Source of the DNA: Candidatus Bipolaricaulota bacterium
GTDB lineage: Bacteria; Bipolaricaulota; Bipolaricaulia; Bipolaricaulales; Bipolaricaulaceae
Assembly: GCA_938084765.1 (NCBI GenBank)
Contig: CALKFO010000020.1
Coordinates: forward strand, 1-50,621
Length of the DNA stretch: 50,621 nucleotides
Direction of reading: 5' to 3'
Shown: positions 39,101-49,600 of the stretch, in pieces
Layout: every line of letters starts with the position of its first letter
Position numbering within the stretch: the stretch's first letter is position 1
Position numbers and translations under genes: made by a program
The notes under the pieces: model-generated
What the model was told of the DNA's origin: nothing
What the model saw: the letters and a program-made list of their open reading frames with translations, nothing else
Databases searched by the model: none

Positions 39101-39965
39101 TGAACCCTCCTTCAGAGTCCAAATGATGCGGATAGAAGCGCACAGCTTTTTTAAGTTCCGGTCCGAAATTCATGGTCCCAAAGTTCTCCAGGCCTCGCGC
39201 GTGGGGCACTGGGGGCTCAAAAGGGATGAGCTCCGCTAAACCTCGCTCCAGAACGTAGCTCACAACGCCCTCGTTTTCCTCAGGGGCCAGGGTGCAGGTG
39301 GCATAGACCACCCGTCCGCCGGGGCGCACGAGCTCTAACGCCCGCACCAGGAGCTTCTTTTGCAGCGCAGCCAGGCGTTGAATCGTCCCAGGCGAGGCGC
39401 CATGGCGCAGATGGGGGTAACGCCGGGCCACCCCCTCCCCAGAACAAGGGGCATCCACCAGGACGCGATCAAACCAGGCCGTACCGGGGAACCGCTCGCC
39501 TGGGCACTCGGTGACCACCACGCACCGTATTCCCAAGCGATAGACGTTGGAAAGAAGCGCTTGAATGCGCTTTGGCGAAACATCATTGGCCACAACGAGA
39601 CCCTGATCCCCCATATACTGGGCTATCTGGGTAGCTTTCCCGCCGGGAGCGGCACAGAGGTCCAGCACGCGCTCCCCCGGTGCCGGGGCCAGGGCCTTCA
39701 CGGGAAAAAGCTGGGTGCTCTCTTGAACGTAGAAATACCCCAGCCAGTGTTCCAGGGTGTTTCCGACGGAGATGGGGCCGGTGACGTGGAAGCAGGTGGG
39801 GTCCCAGGGAAGAGGCTGAAGCATGAATCCTTTGCGTTCCAGGCGACGTTGCAGTGTTTCTGGATCGATGCGCAGGGTATTGGTGCGGATCACAGTGGGC
39901 AAGGGACGTTGGAGTGCCTCCCAAAACGCGTGCCAGTCGTCGATGATCTCCTTGTATCGTTCCAC
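39075..39965 (-). CDS. NOL1/NOP2/Sun-family RNA cytosine-C5 methyltransferase (RsmF-like catalytic part)
   Basis: VLDLCAAPGGKATQIAQYM, VLVDAPCSGEGVARR, VVYATCTLAPEENEGVV. Confidence 0.93.
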   Translation of the reverse strand: MERYKEIIDDWHAFWEALQRPLPTVIRTNTLRIDPETLQRRLERKGFMLQPLPWDPTCFHVTGPISVGNTLEHWLGYFYVQESTQLFPVKALAPAPGERVLDLCAAPGGKATQIAQYMGDQGLVVANDVSPKRIQALLSNVYRLGIRCVVVTECPGERFPGTAWFDRVLVDAPCSGEGVARRYPHLRHGASPGTIQRLAALQKKLLVRALELVRPGGRVVYATCTLAPEENEGVVSYVLERGLAELIPFEPPVPHARGLENFGTMNFGPELKKAVRFYPHHLDSEGGFIAVLQRSG

Positions 39966-40041
39966 ACGGAATGATAATCCATTCCCCGGCCGTCTGCAGC
40001 CGCTTGTTCCGCGTCTCCGAGAAGCTTAGACTTGCTAACTT

Positions 40042-41238
40042 GTGATCGTGCGGAAGCTCTCGCGAAACATTTGGGCGGTGAGCTTGACCAGCTTTCTTAT
40101 GGACATCTCTTCCGAGATGGTCCTGAATTTGGTTCCCCTCTTTTTGGCCAATGTGTTGGGTGCGGGAGGCACGATCATCGGCGCCGTGGAAGGGGTGGCG
40201 GAGTCCGTGGCCGCGCTGCTGCGCGTGTTTTCAGGATACCTCTCCGATCGGTGGCGGAAAAGGAAATGGCTGGCAGTTTTGGGTTATGGTATTTCCGCTT
40301 TGAGTAAACCGCTTTTCTTTTTCGCGGCGTCCTGGTGGCATATAGCCTTGGCCCGCTGGGTGGACCGGGTCGGGAAAGGGGTCCGCACCGCACCCAGGGA
40401 TGCGCTCGTCGCGGACTCTGTGGACGCCCACAATCGAGGATTGGCTTTCGGCCTTCATCGCGCAGCCGACACCGCCGGCGCCTTCTTGGGGATTTTGGGA
40501 GCGTTGTTGGCCGTACGTTTTTCCCAAGGGACGACGTTTGCCCTCCAGGCTGGTGTTTTTCGCGCCATCGTGCTGATCAGCGTGGTTCCCGCGGTGTTGG
40601 CTGTGCTTGCCCTGGCCCTTTTGGCCAAGGAGCCCGCCAGCCCTGGCTCTCTGGTCCGCCCTAGGCTACGGTTTCGCGGTTTGGGGCGCCCGTTTTTCCT
40701 CTTCTTGGGCCTTGTGGGACTTTTTGAGCTCGGGAACTCCGCGGACGCGTTTTTGGTCCTCCGGGCCCAAACCTTGGGGGCAAACGTCCTCGCCATCCTG
40801 GGCATGCTGGCCGTGTTCAACTTGGTGTACGCGCTCGTTTCCACCCCGGCCGGGGCTCTTTCCGATCGCATCCCGCGCCGAAGCCTCATCGTGGGGGGCT
40901 GGCTTTTCTACGCCCTCGTGTACCTCAGCATCGGACTAGCGCGGGAAAGCTGGCAGATGTGGACGATTTACGGGGCCTACGGAATTTATTACGGCGTGGC
41001 CTACGGCACGGCTCGCGCTCTCATCGCTGACATTGTTCCCGCCGAGCTCCGGGGCACCGCTTACGGCGCGTACGCCACGGTGGTGGGGGTCATGGCCTTC
41101 CCCGCCTCCCTCATCGCCGGGATCCTGTGGGACGCCCTTGGCCCTTCCGCGCCCTTTTTCTTCGGCAGCGCTTTGGCCTTTCTGTCTTCCCTAGGTCTAG
41201 TTGTTGTGTTCGGACGCTTGGCCCCTCGCACCCAGTAG
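40042..41238 (+). CDS. MFS transporter
   Basis: SLTSFLMDISSEMVLNLVPLFL, GYLSDRWRKRKWLAVLGY, WVDRVGKGVRTAPRDALVAD; 12-TM-like pattern. Confidence 0.9.
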   Translation: MIVRKLSRNIWAVSLTSFLMDISSEMVLNLVPLFLANVLGAGGTIIGAVEGVAESVAALLRVFSGYLSDRWRKRKWLAVLGYGISALSKPLFFFAASWWHIALARWVDRVGKGVRTAPRDALVADSVDAHNRGLAFGLHRAADTAGAFLGILGALLAVRFSQGTTFALQAGVFRAIVLISVVPAVLAVLALALLAKEPASPGSLVRPRLRFRGLGRPFFLFLGLVGLFELGNSADAFLVLRAQTLGANVLAILGMLAVFNLVYALVSTPAGALSDRIPRRSLIVGGWLFYALVYLSIGLARESWQMWTIYGAYGIYYGVAYGTARALIADIVPAELRGTAYGAYATVVGVMAFPASLIAGILWDALGPSAPFFFGSALAFLSSLGLVVVFGRLAPRTQ

Positions 41239-41259
41239 AATCCGCTTGCCCAAAGTTTC

Positions 41260-41298
41260 CGGACGTGATTTGTAAGGTCAATCACTGACTCACGTCCG
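41260..41298. repeat. 9-bp inverted repeat with a competing inner 6-bp inverted repeat, intergenic
   Basis: CGGACGTGA (41260-41268)/TCACGTCCG (41290-41298); GTGATT (41265-41270)/AATCAC (41280-41285). Confidence 0.6.
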
Positions 41299-41380
41299 CC
41301 TCTCTCACCCTGAAGTACCATCGTGAACTTGCCTCCTGGCCTCATTCCGCGCTCTCCTGAACATCATACTCGCCTTTGCT

Positions 41381-42091
41381 ATGCGCACACGAGTTCTCAG
41401 CGTTTGCGGCGTGGTGGTGTGTGCATCCTTTTGGGCTTGGGCGAATCACCCCCCACGTGCTCACAGCAGTGTGATCTTCGCCGAGCCCAATAAACCGGTG
41501 GAGATCCAGCTTTTTGCCGAGGACCCTGATGGAGATCCCCTTACTTTTGAATTCCTTGAGCCTGTGAATTTCGGCCATTTCCTTGGCGCCCCTCCTTCGT
41601 TGGTCTACTGGCCGACACCAGGGTTTACTGGCACGCTGCGCCTTTCCTTCCGCGTTAGCGATCCCTACGGCGCTTTCGATCTGGCTTTTTTAGAGATCCG
41701 GATAGGGCAGATGACCCCATCCCTGCGCATCGTCACCAAAGGATCCCAATCCCCGTTCCTTCCTCAACTTGTTGACTTTCTCCTGCAACAGGGGGTGAGG
41801 ACGTGGTATGTGGTGGACTTGGAGCCGCGCACGTTCCCTCCCATGGTCGTTCCCTTTGTTTTCGCCGCTTCGCATTCCGCTTTCCAAGTGTTCGTGATCG
41901 GGCCCCTGGAGGCCCCAGAAATCCACAGGGTTGAACAGGGCTCCAGCTATGTCTTCGCTGCAGATCTGCGCTTTGCCTCGCCTGGGGAGTACTTTTTCTT
42001 GGCCCTCAGTGGCGACCAAGCGTTTTCGTATCCCTTCAGGATTGCCCTGCCCAAACCCATTCAAATTCTTGCTCATGCTGGCGGAATGTAA
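41381..42091 (+). CDS. Secreted Ig-like (Big_9/cadherin-like) protein
   Basis: Signal peptide; AEDPDGDPLTFEFLEPVNFGHFLGAPPSLVYWPTPGFTGTLRLSFRVSDPYGAFD. Confidence 0.75.
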   Translation: MRTRVLSVCGVVVCASFWAWANHPPRAHSSVIFAEPNKPVEIQLFAEDPDGDPLTFEFLEPVNFGHFLGAPPSLVYWPTPGFTGTLRLSFRVSDPYGAFDLAFLEIRIGQMTPSLRIVTKGSQSPFLPQLVDFLLQQGVRTWYVVDLEPRTFPPMVVPFVFAASHSAFQVFVIGPLEAPEIHRVEQGSSYVFAADLRFASPGEYFFLALSGDQAFSYPFRIALPKPIQILAHAGGM

Positions 42092-42170
42092 CGCAAATTA
42101 CATATCCGAACGTAATAAGAATGACAGACGAGCCACGTAACTGTGCCTATACTGAATCGGACAAAAGGGG

Positions 42171-43622
42171 GTGTATATGCTTGCTTGGAAACGAAGGCTG
42201 TTGACCTTCGTTGTGTTCTTTTCCCTGGCGGCAGGGGCAGCCGTACCCCCTGGAGTTGAGATCTTTCCTGTTCAGGTGGTGTTCGTCCGGCCAGACACGC
42301 CCACCCCGGTGGTCCTTGCAGTGGGTGCTCCTGAGGACTTGGCGCAGCTGGACTTTCTCATCATTGAACCCCCCCAGTACGGAGTTCTTCTGGGCATCCC
42401 TCCTGATCTCGTGTACCTGCCTCAGCCAGGGTTTATGGGCACCGATTGGGTCAGCTTCTTAATCCGCACCCAGGATGGGCAAATCATCGACTTTGGCACG
42501 ATCAGACTCCGCGTTCTTGGCCCTGCAGAGATCTCTGCGCTTGCCTTACGATTCGAGGGGGGCTTTACGTTTTCCGGGCCCATGCTAGCCCTAGACTCCT
42601 ACAATTTTCTATTCAGCACATACGCGCGCTTTCAGTACGTCGAGACCCAGGCTTTGGCATCCTGGGGTTTGGCCGGGTTCACTAGCTTCCAAACCGTGGC
42701 CAAGGCAGAGCTAGAGGGGACCTGGCCAGTCCCATGGCGTTTGCCCATAACGTCCACCCTCAACTTCAACCCGGCTGCGCTCGCCCTCACCTCTTGGACA
42801 GTAGATGCCCGGACCACGATCGTGGGTTGGAACCTCAGCTACTACTTTTACTATTCTGGCAGCGATCCAGAGACAAGCTCCTATTCCACCTTCACCGTTC
42901 AGGGATCTGTCGATCGACTCTTTCTTCTCATCCGCACGAGATTCGCCCCCCTCACCCCTACATTCGCTGAGCAAGTTCTCACTCTTCGTGGGCCGTGGCT
43001 GTGCGAGAACTGCCCCATTAAGTGGGAAATGGAGTATGTCTACAAAAAGACGGGCTTTGACCGCCTCAGCTTCACAATCCGCGAGGTGCCCATTCCTTGT
43101 CCAGGCTGTGGACCGCTCAGCACCTATTTGGACGTGAAAATCACGTTCACCACGACGGAGAAAAAAGTGGAGCCTGCACTGCGCCTGGTGGCTGGGATCG
43201 TGGCCTGTGTGCGGCCCTTGGTCAGCTTGCTTACACCCGGCACAGGTCTTGGGATCTCCGGCTTCGACCTGTATGGAGTGGAAATCCGGTGTGATCTTCC
43301 AAATGGATATAAAGCCCGCTTCGCCACCTCCTTTAACCCGGGGAGAGACTCCGCGGTCACCGGCTACACTCAATTTTTCGAGGTGCTCCAGTGGGAAGGG
43401 CCCGTGGTTCCATGCTGTGGCTCACCCGGCTGGTGGCAAGTCTCGCTCTTCTTCCGTCGCGAGTCTGGATACCTTTTCGGCTTGGGCATGACCGATATCA
43501 GTTTGTATTTTCCTCTTTCGCGCCAGATGCTTGTGAACGTACGTCTCAAAAGCGGCCTTGTTGACCCAGCGGATCCCACGAAGGGTTGGATTCTGATCTG
43601 GGGCTGGAAAGGGCTGTTCTAA
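42171..43622 (+). CDS. Secreted/outer-membrane-type protein: N-terminal Ig-like domain plus beta-rich, Cys-containing C-terminal region
   Basis: Signal peptide; EPPQYGVLLGIPPDLVYLPQPGFMGTDWVSFLIRTQDG; long beta-strand-like tail ending WGWKGLF. Confidence 0.7.
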   Translation: MYMLAWKRRLLTFVVFFSLAAGAAVPPGVEIFPVQVVFVRPDTPTPVVLAVGAPEDLAQLDFLIIEPPQYGVLLGIPPDLVYLPQPGFMGTDWVSFLIRTQDGQIIDFGTIRLRVLGPAEISALALRFEGGFTFSGPMLALDSYNFLFSTYARFQYVETQALASWGLAGFTSFQTVAKAELEGTWPVPWRLPITSTLNFNPAALALTSWTVDARTTIVGWNLSYYFYYSGSDPETSSYSTFTVQGSVDRLFLLIRTRFAPLTPTFAEQVLTLRGPWLCENCPIKWEMEYVYKKTGFDRLSFTIREVPIPCPGCGPLSTYLDVKITFTTTEKKVEPALRLVAGIVACVRPLVSLLTPGTGLGISGFDLYGVEIRCDLPNGYKARFATSFNPGRDSAVTGYTQFFEVLQWEGPVVPCCGSPGWWQVSLFFRRESGYLFGLGMTDISLYFPLSRQMLVNVRLKSGLVDPADPTKGWILIWGWKGLF

Positions 43623-43657
43623 AGGGGATCTAACCTTGGGTTTAAGCTACAAAAATC

Positions 43658-43688
43658 AAAAGGGGCAGGGCATGCCCCGCCCCTTTTT
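43658..43688. terminator. Bidirectional intrinsic terminator between convergent genes
   Basis: AAAAGGGGC-A-GGGC AT GCCC-C-GCCCCTTTTT; poly-A on one side, poly-T on the other. Confidence 0.88.
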
Positions 43689-43693
43689 CACTT

Positions 43694-46600
43694 TTACGCT
43701 GGACGCAGCGCCAACCGAAGCACGAGGTAAGCATCGGGTGTGAACATGATCACCACGTAATAACTGCCCACATCAAGCCCTTCGGTGGGGAAGGTTAGTG
43801 TCAAGGTTTTGGTGAGCTCGTTCCAAGCGACTTCATAGGCATTCGAGGACAAGAAGAACACATTGAGGATGGTCCCGTCATTGTTCAACCGCACAATGGC
43901 CACCGATGGGGTTTCCGCGGGCTTGGCCACGAGACTGCGGGTCAAGCTCACTTTCTGACCTTGCACGGCTTGGAACGGCGGCTCGCCGTGAATGGAGAGA
44001 ACCTCTGATTGCACAATTGACCCGTCAGACACCAAAGGTGGGCGGGTAGGATTAACAGTAAAAGGTGGATTAGCAAGACCTGGAACGAATCTCAAACGAC
44101 CCTGATACCTATCTCCTCTCGGCACTCCTCCGGGACCCCAGTCGTTAGTTGCGGCTGTAGGACCTCCTTGAGCCCTGAAATACTGAGAAAGAGATGGCAA
44201 ATCATATCTGGTGAGGACAACATTAGATGCATCTCCTGCCAATACATCGTCGTAAGGCATCACTTCAGTGGGGGCAATGGAGAACGAAATCCTTTCGTTA
44301 GGGACGGGGTTGTCGTTTGCGTCGTAGACACTGGCAATCAACCTTGCTTCGGTGGGTTCTCCCGTAACAGTATTGACAGCAATTCTTGGTGGGTCAACAG
44401 TAAAGAAGGCTTTGGCAACAGGACCTGGGAGTTGGAAGATGCCAACGGCTGCCTCGCCATAGAGCGATGCACCGCGATTAACTCTTGCTCGGATAGTGAC
44501 CGGTTGAGCCTTACGGGATGAATAGTAGGTGATAGAAACCTGCACGACGCCCAGAGTGTTGTCACTGTCGCCGGTGCTGTTGTCAATGATGTTGAAGGTC
44601 AAAATACCCATGCTATTGCTGGCGAGTCCAGCAGGCGGCACGAACAACCCGAACGGATCTGTTGATTCTAAAGTTACCTCAATTTGTTCATTTGGGTTCA
44701 ATCCTCGCACGATTAAGGTCAAAGTAGTGTTGTTGGGTGTTCTAAGGGGCTGTCTATCGGCAGGGTTTGTTGTCGCATCGTTGGCGCTGACATAGATATT
44801 TGACTGACTCGTCCGTAACTCCATGGGAGCAACAACTTGGGTTGGTAAGAGGTTAAGGTCAAGAGATTTGGTTACCTCTAACCCGTCTTGTCTAACGGCT
44901 CTAACGGTCAACCGAGTCAGTTGAGAGGTATTAGTTGGGTTGTTGTTGCGGATGCGGATGGTGGCGCGTCCGTTCAGAGTCGTGCTAACGGATTCCAGCA
45001 CACCATAAGCACCAACCAATTCAGCGCTAAATCGGATATTGTTGGGCATTTCGGTAGTGGGGTTGAAAATGGCTGAGACATTTGCCACCTCGTTGGGTGG
45101 AATATCGCTGCGGTCAGGAACCAAGTCAATACTGGCTATGTTACCGACGGCAAAACTAACTACAGTGAAGGCAACGATTTCTTGCCCACCAAGTCCAATT
45201 GCCTTACCAAAAACCCGCACGCGTCGGGTGAAGTTGCTGGAAGTCAAGGTGACTTGGGCGACACCATTGGCGTCCGTTAAGGTGGCAGGTGGTGAGATTT
45301 GCCCATCGTCAGCGCCGAAGAAAACTGGGGCATTGGCGACTGGGTTACCAACTGCATCGCGAACATTAGCAACAATAGTCGTAGAGGTCGGTAGGGTTGG
45401 ATGCCCTTGTACACCGATGATAGATAACGCTGCACTCAAAACAATCGCACCTGGTGGACCTGCAAGTTGAGTGAACTGAACTATCTTACTGACACTTCGT
45501 CCAGTAGATGGATCTGTTACACCGGGGAGATCTATCTGCAAAGTAAAGTCTCCAGCCCTTGTGGATGCATACATGTCCACAGTGTATCGGTTTTCTTGGG
45601 TTGGACCAGAGCCAAATTTTTGCAAGTTTCCACTCACAGTTGCAAGTCGTTTCGCGCCAGCATTGCTGCCCTCAATGACATCAAATAGGATGTTCCCTTC
45701 CGATGCAAGCAAAGTCACTGTTGGATTGGAAGGCATTGGACCACGAACGATGATCTGGATTTGCTTCTTATTGTTGCCAGGCACTCCGTCTAACGGCAGC
45801 CTCGCACTTGGGTCAAGGCTATTGTTGCTGGATACGACGAGGCTGAATGGAGTTGTTGGAATGATTTCAATGCGAGGCTTCAGAGTCACTGTAGTGCTCT
45901 TGGTCTTCTTAGTTCCATCTATGGCGACAATTTCTGCGCTTACTGTAGCAATCCTCTGTGCGGTCAGTGTACTAGGACCTCTAAATTCAACTGTTGCTTG
46001 CCCATTTGTTACTGTAGCGACAACTGCGCTACCCGTTTGTGTTCCAACTGTCAAGTTCCCAACATCAGTTGCTACTCGGAAGCGTGTTCCGTCTGGAGCA
46101 GGCAGTTGAATCGTGATATCGCTCTCAGTCACACCATCATCAGGGATAGTGTTTGGATTGGCACTTATGGCAGTGATGTCAGGGACATTCGCTGCATATC
46201 TAATGCGCCCGATCCCTGTTGCTGCTCCAGACCTTGCCTGAACAGTAAATTCACCAGTTGCTTGTGAACTTGAAAGGGTGACGGAGGCGCGACCATTAGC
46301 CGTCGCTACGGTGTTGGTAGGTGAGAACGAACCTTCCCCTTCAAGCACAGAGAAGGTGACTTGAGTTCCGTCACGGACATTGTTACCGACTGCGTCACGA
46401 ACGGTCACACCGACTGTGGCTTCTGTTGGAGTTCCTGCCCCAGGGACAAAGATGAAAGGAACACCATCGGGAGCAGTTTGAGCACCGCTGAAACTAACCA
46501 CTATATTGGCTGGATTACCGGGCATCACAGTAATTGTCGCCGTTTGCTCCCAATTGCCCATCTGGGCTTTCAAAGTGACTTGACCAGGAGCAGTAGAGGC

Positions 46601-49600
46601 ATAGAAGGTGACCACCGCTCGTCCACTGCTATCAGTAACGACTTGAATACCGCCAAGGCTTGTGTTGCCTTGTGCGTCTTCCCATAAACCGTTAGTGTCT
46701 GAGGATGAAAGGAAGACAGTTGCATTGGGAACAGGCAAGTTCAAAATATTCTCAAGCACCGTAACTGTTACACTCGTCTTGTTAGGCTCGGGTCCAAGGG
46801 CTTGACGCTGCGCTGGGTTCAAAGCGTTGCTGGAGGAAACGGACAAAGTTGTCGTTGCAACCTGCAACGGTTGCAAAACTGGAGGGTGGGTTGGTCTCGT
46901 CAATTTGATTTGAACTGTCCCTGCAACGATATTGCCTTGAGGATTTGCAACTTCAACTTTAACTGTTGCAGTCGTATCAACAGCAACAGCCTCGCTTATG
47001 AATGTGGCTTGAGCAGAATTACCTGCAACTGGGACGCGCGCACTCCTTTGACTTTGACCAGCAGCGTCAATGAAACCTATGTCAGTAGCAAAGAGGACAC
47101 GAGTTCCATCAGGGATAGTGCCTGTAAATGTTGCGTTAATCTGAGAAGTTGATCGCTGAGAAGTTGCTTGTCCGTCACCGAGAACAGTGTCTGGCGAAGC
47201 AGTAACAGTTATACTCGTCACATTAACGGCAAAAGCAACAACCGTTGAACCCTCTACTGCAGGTGTTTCCTGCTCAGGTGTTTCCTGCTCTAGAACGCGG
47301 GCACTTGCCTTGACAACGAATCGTCCAGTATCTGGAGTGCTGCTCAAAACCGAAGAAGCAACACCGCCTACTGTCGTGACACTGCTTGGTGTCAAAGTTC
47401 CAGCCTCTGCAGTGAAGGTGACAAGTGTCCCATCTTCAACAGTGTTTCCTACAGCGTCAAAGACACGAGCAGTCACAGTCGTGGTCGTAGGTGTTCCTGC
47501 ACCAGGGACGAATATGACATTAGGTTGTGGTGTCGGGATAATGACGGTAGCAGGTATTCCGGGACGCTGGCGAACCGTCACTGATTGAGTGGCGAATGGA
47601 CGGTTCTGAGCGTCTCTCAGTTCCGCCCTAATGACTACATTACCAGCGGTCTTTGATGCATATACCTGAACTGAGGCTCTACCGTTAGAGTCAGTTTTGA
47701 CGATAGTGTTACCCAAATCTTTGCCTTCTTCGTGGACGAACAAGACTCTTCCATCAGTTGCTGTTACGAAGACCGAGACAGCCAAAGGTGCAGGGTTACC
47801 TTGCCCGTCAACAACTTGGATTGTCATCGTCACGAAATTATTGCGAGGGTCGGTAATTCGCAACGACCGACGATCAGCAGGGTTATTATTGTTATCCGAA
47901 GATGATACCGACATTTCATTCGCTGATAAAGCGATGACCAATTGACCTCCCAACTGAATCAATGGGAACTGAGCCTGAAGGTTAGGCAGTTCTGTCTCAG
48001 CAGGAACTGGACCAAAGTTCTGACCGAAAACAGTGCCGAAGGCTTGAGCGACAAGCCTTGCCCTAACGCCTGGGCGAGTTCCCGCAATAAAAGCGACCTC
48101 AGCATCGCCATTCAAAGTAGGCACATTGTCGCGAAGGAAACTTCCAGCATCGGTGGTTATCTGGTTTATGTTGGTTTCACTTCGGGCAGAGAAGAAGACA
48201 TTCGTTCCATCGGCAACAGGGTTATTGTTGGCGTCGCGCACTCTCGCAGTGACAGCAATTTGAGAGCGTCCGTCAGCAGGAACCATCAAAGGAGTTGCTA
48301 CAACAGTAACCTGTGCTGGCGGACCAGGCAAAATGTCAAGAGTGATGCTACCTGAAGCACCACCAGATTGAGCGTTGATGGTAACTTGCCCTGTCGGGCT
48401 TGGTGGGGCAATGTAAATTGCCCGAGCAACACCAGCAGCATTTGTCACTGCCGTCGCTTGAATAGTTCCTGCAGAAGCATTGAATTGAACAACAGCACCG
48501 CTGACAGGGTTGTTATTCTCATCAACAACTGTAGCGGTAATCTCGGTGCGAGAGTAGACAGTTAAGCCAGCATATTCTGGGCGAGGTGGTAGAGAAACGA
48601 CGAGGTTCGTTCGGGATGCACTGAGCGACATAACGCTGGGAGAACTTGCACCGAAAGTGAGCGAGAGGGTAGCACTGATTGTCCCCACCTGAGCCCTCAA
48701 GAGGTATGAGCCTGCTGTCCGTGGAGCGACAACCGAGACGGTCGCTTGCCCTGTATCATCAGTAGTTACCACAGGTGGGGTGATTGTCAAGGTCGGTGTT
48801 GAAGTGAACTGAACCTGAACATTGGGGACAGCATTACCATGTGCGTCCTTAACCGTTGCAGTTACACGAATTTCTGTCTGACCATCTGCAGGTGCAGATG
48901 TCGGATTGGCGACAAGTTCAATGGTTGCGGGAGAACCTGGCACAAGGGTTACTACTGCTTGACCTGAGATTGCTCCAACGGAGGCAGTTAATGTCACTGA
49001 GCCAGCACGAGTGCCGGAACGGTAAACAACATCAACACTCTCCGTTGCGCCAGAAGAGACTTGAGTAATTGGATTCCCTTGCAAGTCTTCAAACCGACCT
49101 TGTGTCGGGCTCAAGGAAAGCAGGATTGTTTGGTTCGGCATCGGGTTGCCGAGCCTGTCACGAACAGTTATGGTTACACGAGTGAAACTTTGTCCATCAG
49201 CAACAAGTTGAGTTTGTTGAGGTTGAATTTCAACGGAAGCGACAACGGGGGCTCGCAATGTTAATGTCAATTGCGCTGGCGACACTCCCGTGACGATTGG
49301 GTTGGGAGCAACAGTTATAGTGACGGTGGTGTCAGTTGCGACAACAGCCGTCCGGTAGGTTGCGATGACTTGCCCGTTATCATCAGTTATGGCATCGCTT
49401 GGATCGGTAGAATAAGGATCGTCAAATCTTGGGTCAACGGTTAGTGTCCCAACACCTTGCAAACTGACCTTTAGTGGCAAACCTGCAACAGGTCGGGAGG
49501 CTGCATCCAAAGCAGTTATGGTCAACTGAACACTATCCTGCCCGTTGCCCGAAAGTTCCCGTCGGTTGCCTTGAGGCATGATAGTGATGGTTGCTGTTGA

